NCBI GenBank assembly: GCA_903835865.1
Contig: CAILON010000344.1
Location: 1 to 10,332, forward strand
DNA from: an uncultured beta proteobacterium
GTDB taxonomy: Bacteria; Pseudomonadota; Gammaproteobacteria; Burkholderiales; Burkholderiaceae
Direction of reading: 5' to 3'
Length of the DNA: 10,332 nt
Shown: positions 1 through 6,968 of the stretch, piece by piece
Layout: every line of letters starts with the position of its first letter
Position numbering within the stretch: position 1 is the stretch's first letter
Made by a program: the position numbers and the translations under genes
The notes under the pieces: model-generated
Seen by the model: the letters and a program-made list of their open reading frames with translations, nothing else
What the model was told of the DNA's origin: nothing
Database searches by the model: none

Positions 1-3
1 ACC

Positions 4-1014
4 ATGGATGAACGTTCCCGCGCCTTACTAAAAACCCTCATCGAGCGCTATATCGAGGAGGGTCAGCCTATTGGTTCGCGGACTCTATCGAGATTCTCGG
101 GTTTGGACCTCTCTGCGGCCACCATTCGGAATGTCATGGCTGATCTGGAGGAGATGGGCTTGGTAACCAGTCCACACACCTCTGCTGGCCGTATTCCAAC
201 TCCCAGAGGTTATCGCTTGTTTGTGGATACGATGGTCACGATCCGTCCTTTAGAAGAAATAGCTGCTCGTGAGGTAGAAAAAGGACTTTCGCCAGATTCA
301 CCACAAAGGGTGCTGGCCTCAGCCGCCCAAATGCTCTCAAATCTGACCCATTTTGCTGGGGTAGTGATGACCCCAAAACGCGCTCAGGTGTTTAAGCATA
401 TTGAGTTTTTGCGGCTAGGTGAAGGCAAGATCTTATTAATCATGGTCACGCCTGAGGGTGATGTACAAAATCGCATCTTGCCAACCACGCAGGATTACAG
501 CCCGAGTCAGCTAGTTGAGGCAGGCAATTACATTAATGCGCAATTCGCTGGAAAAAGTTTTGATCAAGTGCGTTTACATCTCAAGAATGATTTGGATAAT
601 TTGCGCACCGATATTTCTGGTTTGATGGCGATGGCTTTGCAAACCGGTGTGGCAGAGTACGACTTAAGTGGTGGTGAAGTCGTACTCTCAGGCGAGCGAC
701 GCCTGCTTAATGTAGGTGACCTCAGTTCTAACTTGGATAAGCTTCGCAAGATGTTTGATATGTTGGAGCAAAAATCTGTGCTGATGCAATTGCTCGATGT
801 ATCTAGTCATGCGGATGGGATTCAAATCTTTATTGGTGGCGAAAGCGATCTCTTACCTTATGAGGATTTAGCAGTCATTAGTGCACCCTACAGTGTTGAC
901 GGTCAAATCGTCGGAACACTCGGGGTGATTGGACCAACACGTATGGCCTATGACAGAGTAATTCCCATTGTAGATATCACTTCTAAACTGTTATCTGGCG
1001 CACTAAGCTCTTAA
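4..1014 (+). CDS. hrcA: Heat-inducible transcription repressor HrcA
   Basis: HrcA is the cytoplasmic heat-shock repressor that binds CIRCE operators and is kept active by GroEL. The 336-residue product has the usual family length. An N-terminal winged helix (about residues 1-75) carries the recognition-helix segment [14 protein letters not shown] (37-50) followed by the wing motif [15 protein letters not shown] (56-70). A GAF-like core and the conserved C-terminal segment [16 protein letters not shown] come after. The ATG at position 4 gives a family-like start ([10 protein letters not shown]), but only three bases lie upstream, so neither an SD nor a slightly earlier start can be checked. 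It heads the hrcA-hemH-grpE-dnaK-dnaJ cluster, a classic location. No CIRCE element is visible in this window, so its targets probably lie elsewhere. A perfect 12-bp inverted repeat lies inside the gene (654-688). Identity is confident. Confidence 0.96.
   Translation: MDERSRALLKTLIERYIEEGQPIGSRTLSRFSGLDLSAATIRNVMADLEEMGLVTSPHTSAGRIPTPRGYRLFVDTMVTIRPLEEIAAREVEKGLSPDSPQRVLASAAQMLSNLTHFAGVVMTPKRAQVFKHIEFLRLGEGKILLIMVTPEGDVQNRILPTTQDYSPSQLVEAGNYINAQFAGKSFDQVRLHLKNDLDNLRTDISGLMAMALQTGVAEYDLSGGEVVLSGERRLLNVGDLSSNLDKLRKMFDMLEQKSVLMQLLDVSSHADGIQIFIGGESDLLPYEDLAVISAPYSVDGQIVGTLGVIGPTRMAYDRVIPIVDITSKLLSGALSS
654..688 (+). repeat. Perfect 12-bp inverted repeat inside hrcA
   Basis: Left arm AGAGTACGACTT (654-665) and right arm AAGTCGTACTCT (677-688) are exact reverse complements, separated by an 11-base loop (666-676). 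The structure lies wholly in coding sequence, over codons for [13 protein letters not shown]. In the mRNA it would form a strong hairpin about two thirds of the way through hrcA. No T tract follows, so it is not an intrinsic terminator. The repeat is seen directly; any role is unknown. Confidence 0.85.
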
Positions 1015-1051
1015 GCAATAATTACACCTTAATCATTAGAGACACATTACC

Positions 1052-2146
1052 TTGAATCCGAACCCTCATTTAAGAGCCTCGAAGACTGCAGTGCTATTAC
1101 TCAATTTGGGTACGCCCTCTGCACCAACTCCTAAAGCAGTCAGAGCTTATCTCAAAGAGTTTCTATCGGATCCTCGCGTGGTAGAGATTCCACGCATTAT
1201 TTGGTGGTGCATTTTGAACGGCATTATTTTGCCGATTCGCAGTAGCGCTTCTGCTAAAAAATATGCCTCGATTTGGTTGCCTAAATTGGGCTCCCCTTTA
1301 ATGCATTACTCACGTCTGCAAGCGAAAGAGTTGGGCGAAAAATTTGCCAATCAAGGCCATACAGTGTTAGTGGACTTGGCTATGCGTTATGGTCAGCCCT
1401 CAACGCAAGAAGCCCTAGAGAGCCTTAAGGCGCAGGGGATGGAGCGTTTATTACTACTGCCCTTATACCCACAGTATTCCGCAACCACCACAGCCTCAAG
1501 CTTTGATGAAGTCTTTCGAGTATTGGGTACCTGGCGTGATCAACCAGAGCTGCGTTTAATCAAGCACTATCACGATAACGCAGCTTACATTGACGCTTTG
1601 CGTGATCAAGTACTCCATAGTTGGGATAAGGATGGTCATCCTAATTTTGCGGCAGGCGATCGTTTTGTCATGTCCTTTCATGGTTTGCCTAAACGCAATT
1701 TAATGAAGGGCGATCCGTACCATTGCGAGTGTTTAAAAACAGGACGCTTGTTAGGCGAGTCTTTAGGTTTAGAGCCCGGACAGTACCTGGTGACTTTTCA
1801 GTCGCGTTTTGGCAAGGCTGAATGGTTAAAGCCATACACAGCACCAACCATTGAAAAGCTGGTCAAAGAAGGCTGTCAGCGCATCGATATTTTTTGCCCC
1901 GGTTTTCCAGCAGATTGTCTGGAAACGCTTGAGGAGATTGCCATGGAGGCTCGAGAAATTTTTCTGGAGCATGGCGGTAAAGATTACCGTTATATTCCTT
2001 GCCTTAATAGCAACCCAAAATGGATCGATGCCTTAAGTGATATTGCCTATCAACACCTCATGGGTTGGTCGTTAGGTACAGAGTCAGAAGCTGAGCTTGC
2101 TAAGCGTAATGAAAGAGCGGAAATAGCCGAAAGAAGTAAGACTTGA
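1052..2146 (+). CDS. hemH: Ferrochelatase HemH
   Basis: Ferrochelatase inserts Fe2+ into protoporphyrin IX, the last step of protoporphyrin-dependent haem synthesis, at the cytoplasmic membrane face. The 364-residue protein opens with the family segment AVLLLNLGTPSAPTPKAVRAYL (residues 13-34). It contains the catalytic histidine motif SFHGLP (His210) and the acidic partner in FCPGFPADCLETLEE (Glu291); the tyrosine-rich PLYPQYSATTTASS stretch is also typical. The start is a TTG with a weak upstream GAGA; an in-frame TAA at 1019 limits further extension, and a GTG at 1091 would cut into the first beta strand. After the usual family end near HLMGW there is a charged tail of about 24 residues. 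The last codons overlap the -35 box of the grpE sigma-32 promoter. It lies 37 bases after hrcA and probably shares its transcript. Confidence 0.95.
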   Translation: MNPNPHLRASKTAVLLLNLGTPSAPTPKAVRAYLKEFLSDPRVVEIPRIIWWCILNGIILPIRSSASAKKYASIWLPKLGSPLMHYSRLQAKELGEKFANQGHTVLVDLAMRYGQPSTQEALESLKAQGMERLLLLPLYPQYSATTTASSFDEVFRVLGTWRDQPELRLIKHYHDNAAYIDALRDQVLHSWDKDGHPNFAAGDRFVMSFHGLPKRNLMKGDPYHCECLKTGRLLGESLGLEPGQYLVTFQSRFGKAEWLKPYTAPTIEKLVKEGCQRIDIFCPGFPADCLETLEEIAMEAREIFLEHGGKDYRYIPCLNSNPKWIDALSDIAYQHLMGWSLGTESEAELAKRNERAEIAERSKT

Positions 2147-2169
2147 AATTTCATGAAGTAACCCCATAT
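2142..2169 (+). promoter_or_regulatory. Sigma-32 (RpoH) heat-shock promoter for grpE
   Basis: The -35 box CTTGAAA (2142-2148) and -10 box CCCCATAT (2162-2169) are separated by 13 bases and match the RpoH consensus CTTGAAA / CCCCATnT essentially base for base. The -35 box overlaps the hemH stop codon (TGA at 2144-2146). A start site about 6-7 bases after the -10 box would give a grpE leader of roughly 35 bases. The match is seen in the sequence; activity is inferred from the known role of RpoH in driving grpE. Confidence 0.88.
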
Positions 2170-2211
2170 TGCAATCAGTAGCCATTCTTATTTAAAAGTG
2201 AACTAGCGTCT

Positions 2212-2757
2212 ATGACACAAGAAAACCAAAACCCAAACCCGGAACAAGAAAATCCAGCTGAGCAGACTCAGGCTGATGCCGCTGAGGCAGTAACTCCACA
2301 GACGCCGGAACAAGAGATTGCTGATCTCAATCAAAAGTTGACTGACATGCAAGACAACTTCTTGCGCGCTAAGGCGGAAGGTGAAAATATTCGTCGCCGT
2401 GCAGTAGAGGATATAGCGAAGGCGCATAAGTTTGCCATTGAAAGTTTTGCAGAACATTTAGTTCCTGTGACAGATAGTCTTTATGCTGCCCTCAGTACTG
2501 ATGCAGGGGATGCCAAGGCATTTAAAGAGGGTCTGGAAATTACTCTGAAACAGCTTCTGTCTGCCTTTGAAAAAGGTCGGATGACCGAAATTAACCCTGC
2601 GGTAGGGGATAAATTTGACCCTCATCATCACCAAGCAATTGCCTCGGTTCCCTCTGAGCAAGAACCCAATACCGTGGTTTCTGTACTGCAAAAGGGTTAT
2701 ACGGTCGCCGATAGGGTATTAAGACCTTCCTTAGTGACGGTTAGCGCACCGAAATAA
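2212..2757 (+). CDS. grpE: Nucleotide exchange factor GrpE
   Basis: GrpE is the homodimeric exchange factor that releases ADP from DnaK and so resets the Hsp70 cycle. The 181-residue protein has a Q/E/P-rich, probably disordered N-terminus (1-34), then a predicted long helix/coiled coil starting at [20 protein letters not shown]. It ends in the beta domain with the GrpE signature [21 protein letters not shown]. Length is normal for the family. The start is ATG at 2212; the SD is weak, with no clear GGAG just upstream. It is preceded by a near-consensus sigma-32 promoter (2142-2169) and followed by an intrinsic terminator (2802-2827), so it appears to be its own heat-inducible unit, although read-through from hrcA-hemH is likely too. 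Confidence 0.96.
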   Translation: MTQENQNPNPEQENPAEQTQADAAEAVTPQTPEQEIADLNQKLTDMQDNFLRAKAEGENIRRRAVEDIAKAHKFAIESFAEHLVPVTDSLYAALSTDAGDAKAFKEGLEITLKQLLSAFEKGRMTEINPAVGDKFDPHHHQAIASVPSEQEPNTVVSVLQKGYTVADRVLRPSLVTVSAPK

Positions 2758-2801
2758 GGGCTTTTGAGAGGGTAAATTTCTTAAAAAGACCAAAAAAGTA
2801 T

Positions 2802-2827
2802 AAAAAAGGCGGATTTCTGCCTTTTTT
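2802..2827 (+). terminator. Intrinsic terminator after grpE
   Basis: AAAAAAGGC (2802-2810) and GCCTTTTTT (2819-2827) form a perfect 9-bp stem with an 8-base loop, ending in a six-T run. It lies 44 bases after the grpE stop and just before the dnaK promoter. The symmetric A and T tracts mean it could work in both directions. It should insulate dnaK from upstream transcription. Confidence 0.82.
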
Positions 2828-2839
2828 GCCATTTGAACC

Positions 2840-2867
2840 CTTGAATTCTGCTTTTTAAACCCCATTT
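2840..2867 (+). promoter_or_regulatory. Sigma-32 (RpoH) heat-shock promoter for dnaK
   Basis: The -35 box CTTGAAT (2840-2846) and -10 box CCCCATTT (2860-2867) are 13 bases apart, the same geometry as the grpE promoter. Transcription starting about 7 bases later would give an A/T-rich leader of roughly 70 bases before dnaK. The -10 box overlaps a palindrome, CCCATT-T-AATGGG (2861-2873), which may be chance or an operator. No CIRCE lies nearby. Confidence 0.88.
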
Positions 2868-2934
2868 AATGGGTATCGATTTATTCATAGCCGTACAGAA
2901 GAATTTAAATAAACAAGGTAGTACTTAATTTTTT

Positions 2935-2938
2935 GGAG
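2935..2938 (+). promoter_or_regulatory. Shine-Dalgarno site of dnaK
   Basis: GGAG lies 5 bases before the dnaK ATG (2944), in an A/T-rich leader with a T6 run directly upstream. It supports the ATG at 2944 and fits efficient translation of an abundant chaperone. Confidence 0.75.
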
Positions 2939-2943
2939 CCATT

Positions 2944-4882
2944 ATGGGAAAGATTATCGGAATCGACTTAGGAACCACTAACTCGTGCGTTTCAGTTGTT
3001 GAAAACAATGCACCTAAAGTTGTCGAGAATGCCGAGGGCACTCGCACAACCCCATCCATCATTGCGTATCTTGAGGATGGTGAAGTCTTGGTTGGTGCAC
3101 CTGCAAAACGTCAGTCAGTGACCAATCCTAGAAATACGATCTACGCCGTTAAGCGTTTGATGGGTCGCAAATTTACAGATGCAGAAGTGCAAAAAGACAT
3201 TGGTCTCATGCCTTACGGGATTGTTCAAGCGGAAAATGGGGATGCTTGGGTAGAAGCACGCGACAAAAAAATGGCGCCACAACAAGTGTCCGCTGAAATT
3301 TTGCGCAAGATGAAAAAAGACTGCCGAAGATTACCTCGGTGAAGAAGTGACTGAGGCGGTGATTACTGTTCCCGCTTACTTCAATGACAGTCAACGTCAA
3401 GCAACTAAAGATGCTGGTCGTATTGCTGGTTTGGATGTCAAGCGCATCATTAACGAGCCTACAGCTGCTGCTTTGGCATTTGGCTTGGATAAACAAGACA
3501 AAGTTGATCGCAAGATTGCTGTATATGACTTGGGTGGTGGTACGTTTGACGTATCCATCATTGAGATTGCCAACGTAGATGGCGAGAAACAATTTGAAGT
3601 GCTCTCCACTAACGGTGACACATTCTTGGGTGGTGAAGACTTTGACCAGCGCATCATCGATTGGATCATTGCTGAGTTCAAGAAAGAGCAAGGCGTTGAT
3701 CTGAGTAAAGATGTATTGGCATTGCAGCGCTTGAAAGATGCTGCTGAGAAGGCCAAGATCGAGTTGTCATCTGCCCAACAAACTGAAATCAATTTGCCTT
3801 ATGTGACAGCTGACGCTAGCGGTCCTAAGCATTTGAACTTGAAGTTGACCCGCGCTAAGTTGGAGTCATTGGTAGAAGAATTGATCAACCGCACTGCTGG
3901 TCCTTGCTTAACTGCAATTAAGGATGCTGGCGTAAACGCTGCTGATATTGATGACGTGATTTTGGTTGGCGGTCAAACCCGTATGCCTGCTGTTCAGGAC
4001 AAAGTAAAAGAAATCTTTGGTAAAGAGCCACGTAAGGACGTAAACCCAGATGAAGCAGTGGCTGTTGGTGCTGCGATTCAAGGTTCCGTGTTGTCTGGCG
4101 ATCGCAAAGACGTATTGCTCTTGGACGTTACCCCATTGTCATTGGGTATCGAAACCTTGGGCGGTGTTATGACCAAGATGATTCCTAAGAACACTACGAT
4201 TCCTACCAAGCATTCACAGGTTTACTCCACAGCTGAAGATAACCAGCCTGCGGTAACCATCAAGTGCTTCCAAGGTGAGCGTGAGATGGCTGTTGCAAAC
4301 AAATTGTTAGGTGAATTTAACCTCGAAGGTATTGCAGCAGCGCAACGCGGTATGCCGCAAATTGAAGTGACCTTTGATATCGATGCCAACGGTATTTTGC
4401 ATGTCACCGCAAAAGACAAAACCACTGGTAAAGAAAACAAGATCACCATCAAAGCGAACTCTGGCTTGACTGAAGAGGAAATTCAACGCATGGTAAAAGA
4501 TGCTGAAGCCAATGCTGCTGAAGATAAGAAAGCCTTAGAGTTGGTAACAGCACGCAATACTGCTGATGCTTTGGCGCACTCAACCAAGAAAGCCTTGGAA
4601 GAGCATGGAGCAAGCTTAGAAGCTGCTGACAAAGATGCGATCGAAGCAGCCTTGAAAGAGATAGACGAAGCCATCAAAGGTAGCGATAAAGCGATCATTG
4701 AAGCCAAGACCGAAGCTTTGGGTAAAGCAAGTCAGAAGTTAGGCGAAAAAGTCATGGCTGCTGAGCAGGCTAAAGCTGGTGGCGGTGCCGCTCCTGGCGC
4801 AGCTCCCGGTGCAGCACCAGGCGCAGCCCCTGATGCGGATGTCGTTGATGCTGACTTTAAAGAGGTTGATGATAAGAAGTAA
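2944..4882 (+). CDS. dnaK: Chaperone DnaK (Hsp70), interrupted by a one-base frameshift
   Basis: DnaK is the ATP-driven cytosolic Hsp70. As given, it is split: 2944-3342 encodes 132 residues and stops, and the rest runs on in the next frame from at least 3347 to 4882. Dropping one base in the A6G run at 3313-3319 gives a continuous 645-residue protein, close to the 638 of E. coli, reading [19 protein letters not shown] across the join. Motifs in corrected numbering: phosphate loop [11 protein letters not shown] (6-16), Lys70, [10 protein letters not shown] with Thr200, [11 protein letters not shown], linker DVLLLD (389-394), and C-terminal [15 protein letters not shown] disordered (GAAP)x4 repeat precedes the C-terminus. 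It has its own sigma-32 promoter and a good SD. All other conserved positions look intact, which favours sequencing error or slippage over an old pseudogene. The window alone cannot decide. Confidence 0.93.
3313..3319 (+). other. A6G run at the dnaK frameshift point
   Basis: AAAAAAG follows ATG at codon 123 of dnaK. With five As the codons read AAA AAG ACT GCC (K K T A, the family sequence); with six they read AAA AAA GAC TGC and reach TGA at 3340-3342. Deleting either one A or the G gives the same KKT protein; a homopolymer miscount is simplest. The heptamer is not phased for a -1 shift, and a -1 shift would lead to the wrong frame. Confidence 0.9.
4784..4831 (+). repeat. Four 12-base units encoding (GAAP)x4 in the DnaK tail
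   Basis: Four consecutive degenerate 12-base units (4784-4795, 4796-4807, 4808-4819, 4820-4831) each encode Gly-Ala-Ala-Pro. They sit in the disordered tail between the substrate-binding lid and the conserved C-terminal [14 protein letters not shown]. Ala/Gly/Pro-rich tails are common in DnaK. Synonymous differences between units suggest the repeat is not very recent. Confidence 0.85.
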
Positions 4883-4929
4883 TTCTTAAATCAAATATTT
4901 CACTAAGGTATTTTTGAAGTACTTAAATA

Positions 4930-4954
4930 ACAAGTCGGCCTCGTGCCGACTTGT
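4930..4954 (+). other. Perfect 10-bp hairpin in the dnaK-dnaJ spacer
   Basis: ACAAGTCGGC (4930-4939) and GCCGACTTGT (4945-4954) form a perfect 10-bp stem with the 5-base loop CTCGT. The sequence after it, GTCATTCAGG, has no T run, so a full intrinsic terminator is unlikely. It lies 47 bases after the dnaK stop and 29 bases before the dnaJ start. It may stabilise the dnaK 3' end, act as an attenuator or processing site, or belong to a dispersed repeat family; a function is not shown. Confidence 0.8.
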
Positions 4955-4970
4955 GTCATTCAGGTTGTTG

Positions 4971-4976
4971 AGAGGA
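4971..4976 (+). promoter_or_regulatory. Shine-Dalgarno site that fixes the dnaJ start
   Basis: AGAGGA lies 7 bases before the GTG at 4984 but only 1 base before the in-frame TTG at 4978. Spacing therefore favours GTG 4984 as the dnaJ start, giving [14 protein letters not shown]. Confidence 0.75.
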
Positions 4977-4983
4977 ATTGGCT

Positions 4984-6126
4984 GTGCCTAAAAGTAAACG
5001 CGATTATTACGAAGTGCTTGGTGTGGCAAAAGGTGCCAGCGATGAAGACCTGAAAAAGGCTTATCGCAAAATGGCAATGAAGCATCACCCTGATCGCAAC
5101 CCCGATAGCAAAACCTCAGAAGCCCAATTTAAAGAAGTTAAAGAAGCCTACGAAACACTTACCGATCCCAATAAGCGTGCTGCTTATGATCAGTATGGTC
5201 ATGCTGGAGTAGATTCCTCTATGGGTGGCTTTGGTGGCGGTGGTTTTGGCGGCAGCAGCGGCGGCGGTTTTGCCGATGCCTTTGGCGATATCTTCGGTGA
5301 TATTTTTGGTCAAGGCGGCGGCCGTCATGCTGGCCCCCAAGTCTATAAGGGTGCAGATCTACGCTACAACATGGATATCTCCCTAGAGCAAGCTGCTGAT
5401 GGATATACCACTCAGATCCGCGTGCCCAGTTGGAGTAACTGCAAACCTTGTCATGGTACTGGCGCGGAGCCTGGTAGTAAGGCTGAAAGATGTACGACCT
5501 GTGATGGACATGGTCAAGTTCGAGTGCAGCAAGGTTTCTTCTCCATGCAGCAAACTTGTCCTAAGTGCCGCGGTACTGGCGAGTACATTCCTAAGCCCTG
5601 CAAAACTTGTCATGGCAGCGGTAAACATAAAGAACAAAAAACGCTTGAGATCAAAATACCAGCAGGTATTGATGATGGTATGCGGGTGCGTTCAGTTGGT
5701 AATGGTGAGCCCGGCGTTAATGGCGGCCCATCCGGCGACCTCTATGTAGAAGTCCGCGTGAAACCCCATAATGTATTTGAGCGCGATGGGAGCGATTTGC
5801 ATGTACAAATGCCAATCTCTTTTGCAACCGCTACGATTGGCGGGGAGATTGAGGTACCCACTTTATCGGGTCGAGTGGAATTTCCGATTCCGGAAGGAAC
5901 GCAAACGGGCAAGACATTCCGTTTACGCAATAAAGGAATTAAAGGCTTGCGTTCATCTTTAGTGGGCGATCTTTTTGTTCACGTCCTGGTGGAGACGCCT
6001 ATCAAGCTGACAGATGAGCAGAGAAAATTACTGCAAAAATTTGATGACAGCCTTAAATCGGGAGGCGATAAACATAGCCCTCAACAAAAGGGCTGGTTTG
6101 ATGGTGTGAAAAGTTTTTTTAGTTAA
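4984..6126 (+). CDS. dnaJ: Chaperone DnaJ (Hsp40, type I)
   Basis: DnaJ delivers unfolded clients to DnaK and stimulates its ATPase. The 380-residue protein is a complete type I Hsp40. It has a J domain (about 6-71) with HPD at 35-37 and a Gly/Phe-rich linker (about 76-112). Four zinc-binding CxxCxGxG repeats follow (CKPCHGTG from 153, CTTCDGHG from 170, CPKCRGTG from 192, CKTCHGSG from 206), then the two beta-sandwich client-binding domains. GTG 4984 is chosen over TTG 4978 because of SD spacing; the difference is two residues. It lies 101 bases after dnaK with no sigma-32 promoter of its own visible, so it is probably co-transcribed from the dnaK promoter through the hairpin at 4930-4954. 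It converges with panB, with 6 bases between the stop codons. Confidence 0.96.
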   Translation: MPKSKRDYYEVLGVAKGASDEDLKKAYRKMAMKHHPDRNPDSKTSEAQFKEVKEAYETLTDPNKRAAYDQYGHAGVDSSMGGFGGGGFGGSSGGGFADAFGDIFGDIFGQGGGRHAGPQVYKGADLRYNMDISLEQAADGYTTQIRVPSWSNCKPCHGTGAEPGSKAERCTTCDGHGQVRVQQGFFSMQQTCPKCRGTGEYIPKPCKTCHGSGKHKEQKTLEIKIPAGIDDGMRVRSVGNGEPGVNGGPSGDLYVEVRVKPHNVFERDGSDLHVQMPISFATATIGGEIEVPTLSGRVEFPIPEGTQTGKTFRLRNKGIKGLRSSLVGDLFVHVLVETPIKLTDEQRKLLQKFDDSLKSGGDKHSPQQKGWFDGVKSFFS

Positions 6127-6132
6127 GCGTTA

Positions 6133-6951
6133 CTAGCCAGCAAACGCGTACTCAGGTCCGGGGAATTTCCCGGACTTCACTTCTCTTGCATAGGCTTTAA
6201 TAGCGGCCTCGATAGAGTGGTGACCATCCATAAAGTTCTTCACGAATTTCGGTGGTTTACCTGGGCTAATGCCCAACATATCTTGCAGTACCAATACCTG
6301 CCCAGAACAATCTGAGCCTGCTCCAATTCCAATAGTAGGAATATGAAGTTCTGCTGTAATTCTTTCGCCCAGTGTTGAAGGAATTGCTTCAAGAACCACC
6401 ATCTGGGCACCAGCAGCTTGGCAAGCAAGCGCTTGCTCGAGCATGATAATTGCCGAGTCCTTTGATTTACCTTGCACCTTATAGCCACCCAAAAGATGGA
6501 CTGATTGCGGTAGCAAGCCAAGATGTGCGCAAACCGGAACACTGCGTTCAACCAAGTACTGAATGATTTCGACTTGCCAAGGGCCGCCACCTTCTAGCTT
6601 CACCATATCAGCGCCGGCACGCATGAGTTCGGCAGCAGAGTCTAGTGCTTGCACAGGATCGCCATAGCTGGCAAAAGGTAAATCCCCTATCAAGAAGGCA
6701 TGTGTGTTGGCTCGCGCCACACAGGTGGTGTGATAAGTCATCTGCTCGATCGTTACTGGGGTCGTGCTGGTTTGTCCCTGAATGACATTTCCCAGTGAAT
6801 CACCAATCAGAATGACTTCAATGCCGCAGCGATTGAGTAGCGCAGACATGGTGGAGTCATATGCTGTCAGCATAGTGATCTTCTCCCTCTCGGCATGCAT
6901 TGAGAGGAGCTTCGTAATCGAGATTGGCTTTTCGCCCTGTAAGTAACCCAT
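6133..6951 (-). CDS. panB: 3-methyl-2-oxobutanoate hydroxymethyltransferase PanB
   Basis: PanB (ketopantoate hydroxymethyltransferase) transfers a hydroxymethyl group from 5,10-methylene-THF to 2-oxoisovalerate, the first committed step of pantothenate and CoA synthesis. The 272-residue protein has normal length and a (beta/alpha)8 fold. Metal- and substrate-site motifs are present: GDSLGNV (Asp51), GDLPF (Asp90), MVKLEGG (Lys118, Glu120), [10 protein letters not shown] (His143) and the catalytic glutamate in VLEAIP (Glu188). IPTIGIGAG and the C-terminal FPGPEYAF are also family-typical. The start MGYLQ resembles related betaproteobacterial PanB starts; the SD is weak. It lies 17 bases after folK, as the last gene of the minus-strand cluster. 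The pcnB-folK-panB neighbourhood is also known from enterobacteria, where panC follows; panC is absent here. FolK and PanB are linked through folate chemistry. Confidence 0.96.
   Translation of the reverse strand: MGYLQGEKPISITKLLSMHAEREKITMLTAYDSTMSALLNRCGIEVILIGDSLGNVIQGQTSTTPVTIEQMTYHTTCVARANTHAFLIGDLPFASYGDPVQALDSAAELMRAGADMVKLEGGGPWQVEIIQYLVERSVPVCAHLGLLPQSVHLLGGYKVQGKSKDSAIIMLEQALACQAAGAQMVVLEAIPSTLGERITAELHIPTIGIGAGSDCSGQVLVLQDMLGISPGKPPKFVKNFMDGHHSIEAAIKAYAREVKSGKFPGPEYAFAG
6154..6177 (+). other. GC-rich hairpin at the dnaJ/panB convergent junction
   Basis: GTCCGGG (6156-6162) and CCCGGAC (6169-6175) pair perfectly; adding A6154-T6177 and a G-T wobble at 6155/6176 gives a 9-bp stem with a 6-base loop. 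It lies 28 bases after the dnaJ stop but within the panB codons for the conserved FPGPE segment. No T run follows on the plus strand. It may help end the dnaJ transcript, or simply reflect codon choice in panB. Confidence 0.4.
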
Positions 6952-6968
6952 GGCGTGAGTTTAATGAA

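Noticed and set aside
3313..3319. Programmed -1 ribosomal frameshift at the A6G heptamer in dnaK.
   Set aside because: Zero-frame codons are AAA AAA GAC, so the slippery heptamer is not phased as X XXY YYZ. A -1 shift would enter the third frame, not the frame of the downstream dnaK part. DnaK is not known to use frameshifting.
3206..3691. A 161-codon open frame on the minus strand opposite dnaK, with others opposite dnaK at 3397-3792 and 4222-4452.
   Set aside because: Long antisense frames opposite dnaK are a known by-product of its codon use. The plus strand has clear Hsp70 motifs throughout, and the antisense product looks like no known family.
4883..4977. A separate heat-shock promoter for dnaJ.
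   Set aside because: No CTTGAA / CCCCAT pair at proper spacing is present; TTTTTGAAG near 4910 has no matching -10 box.
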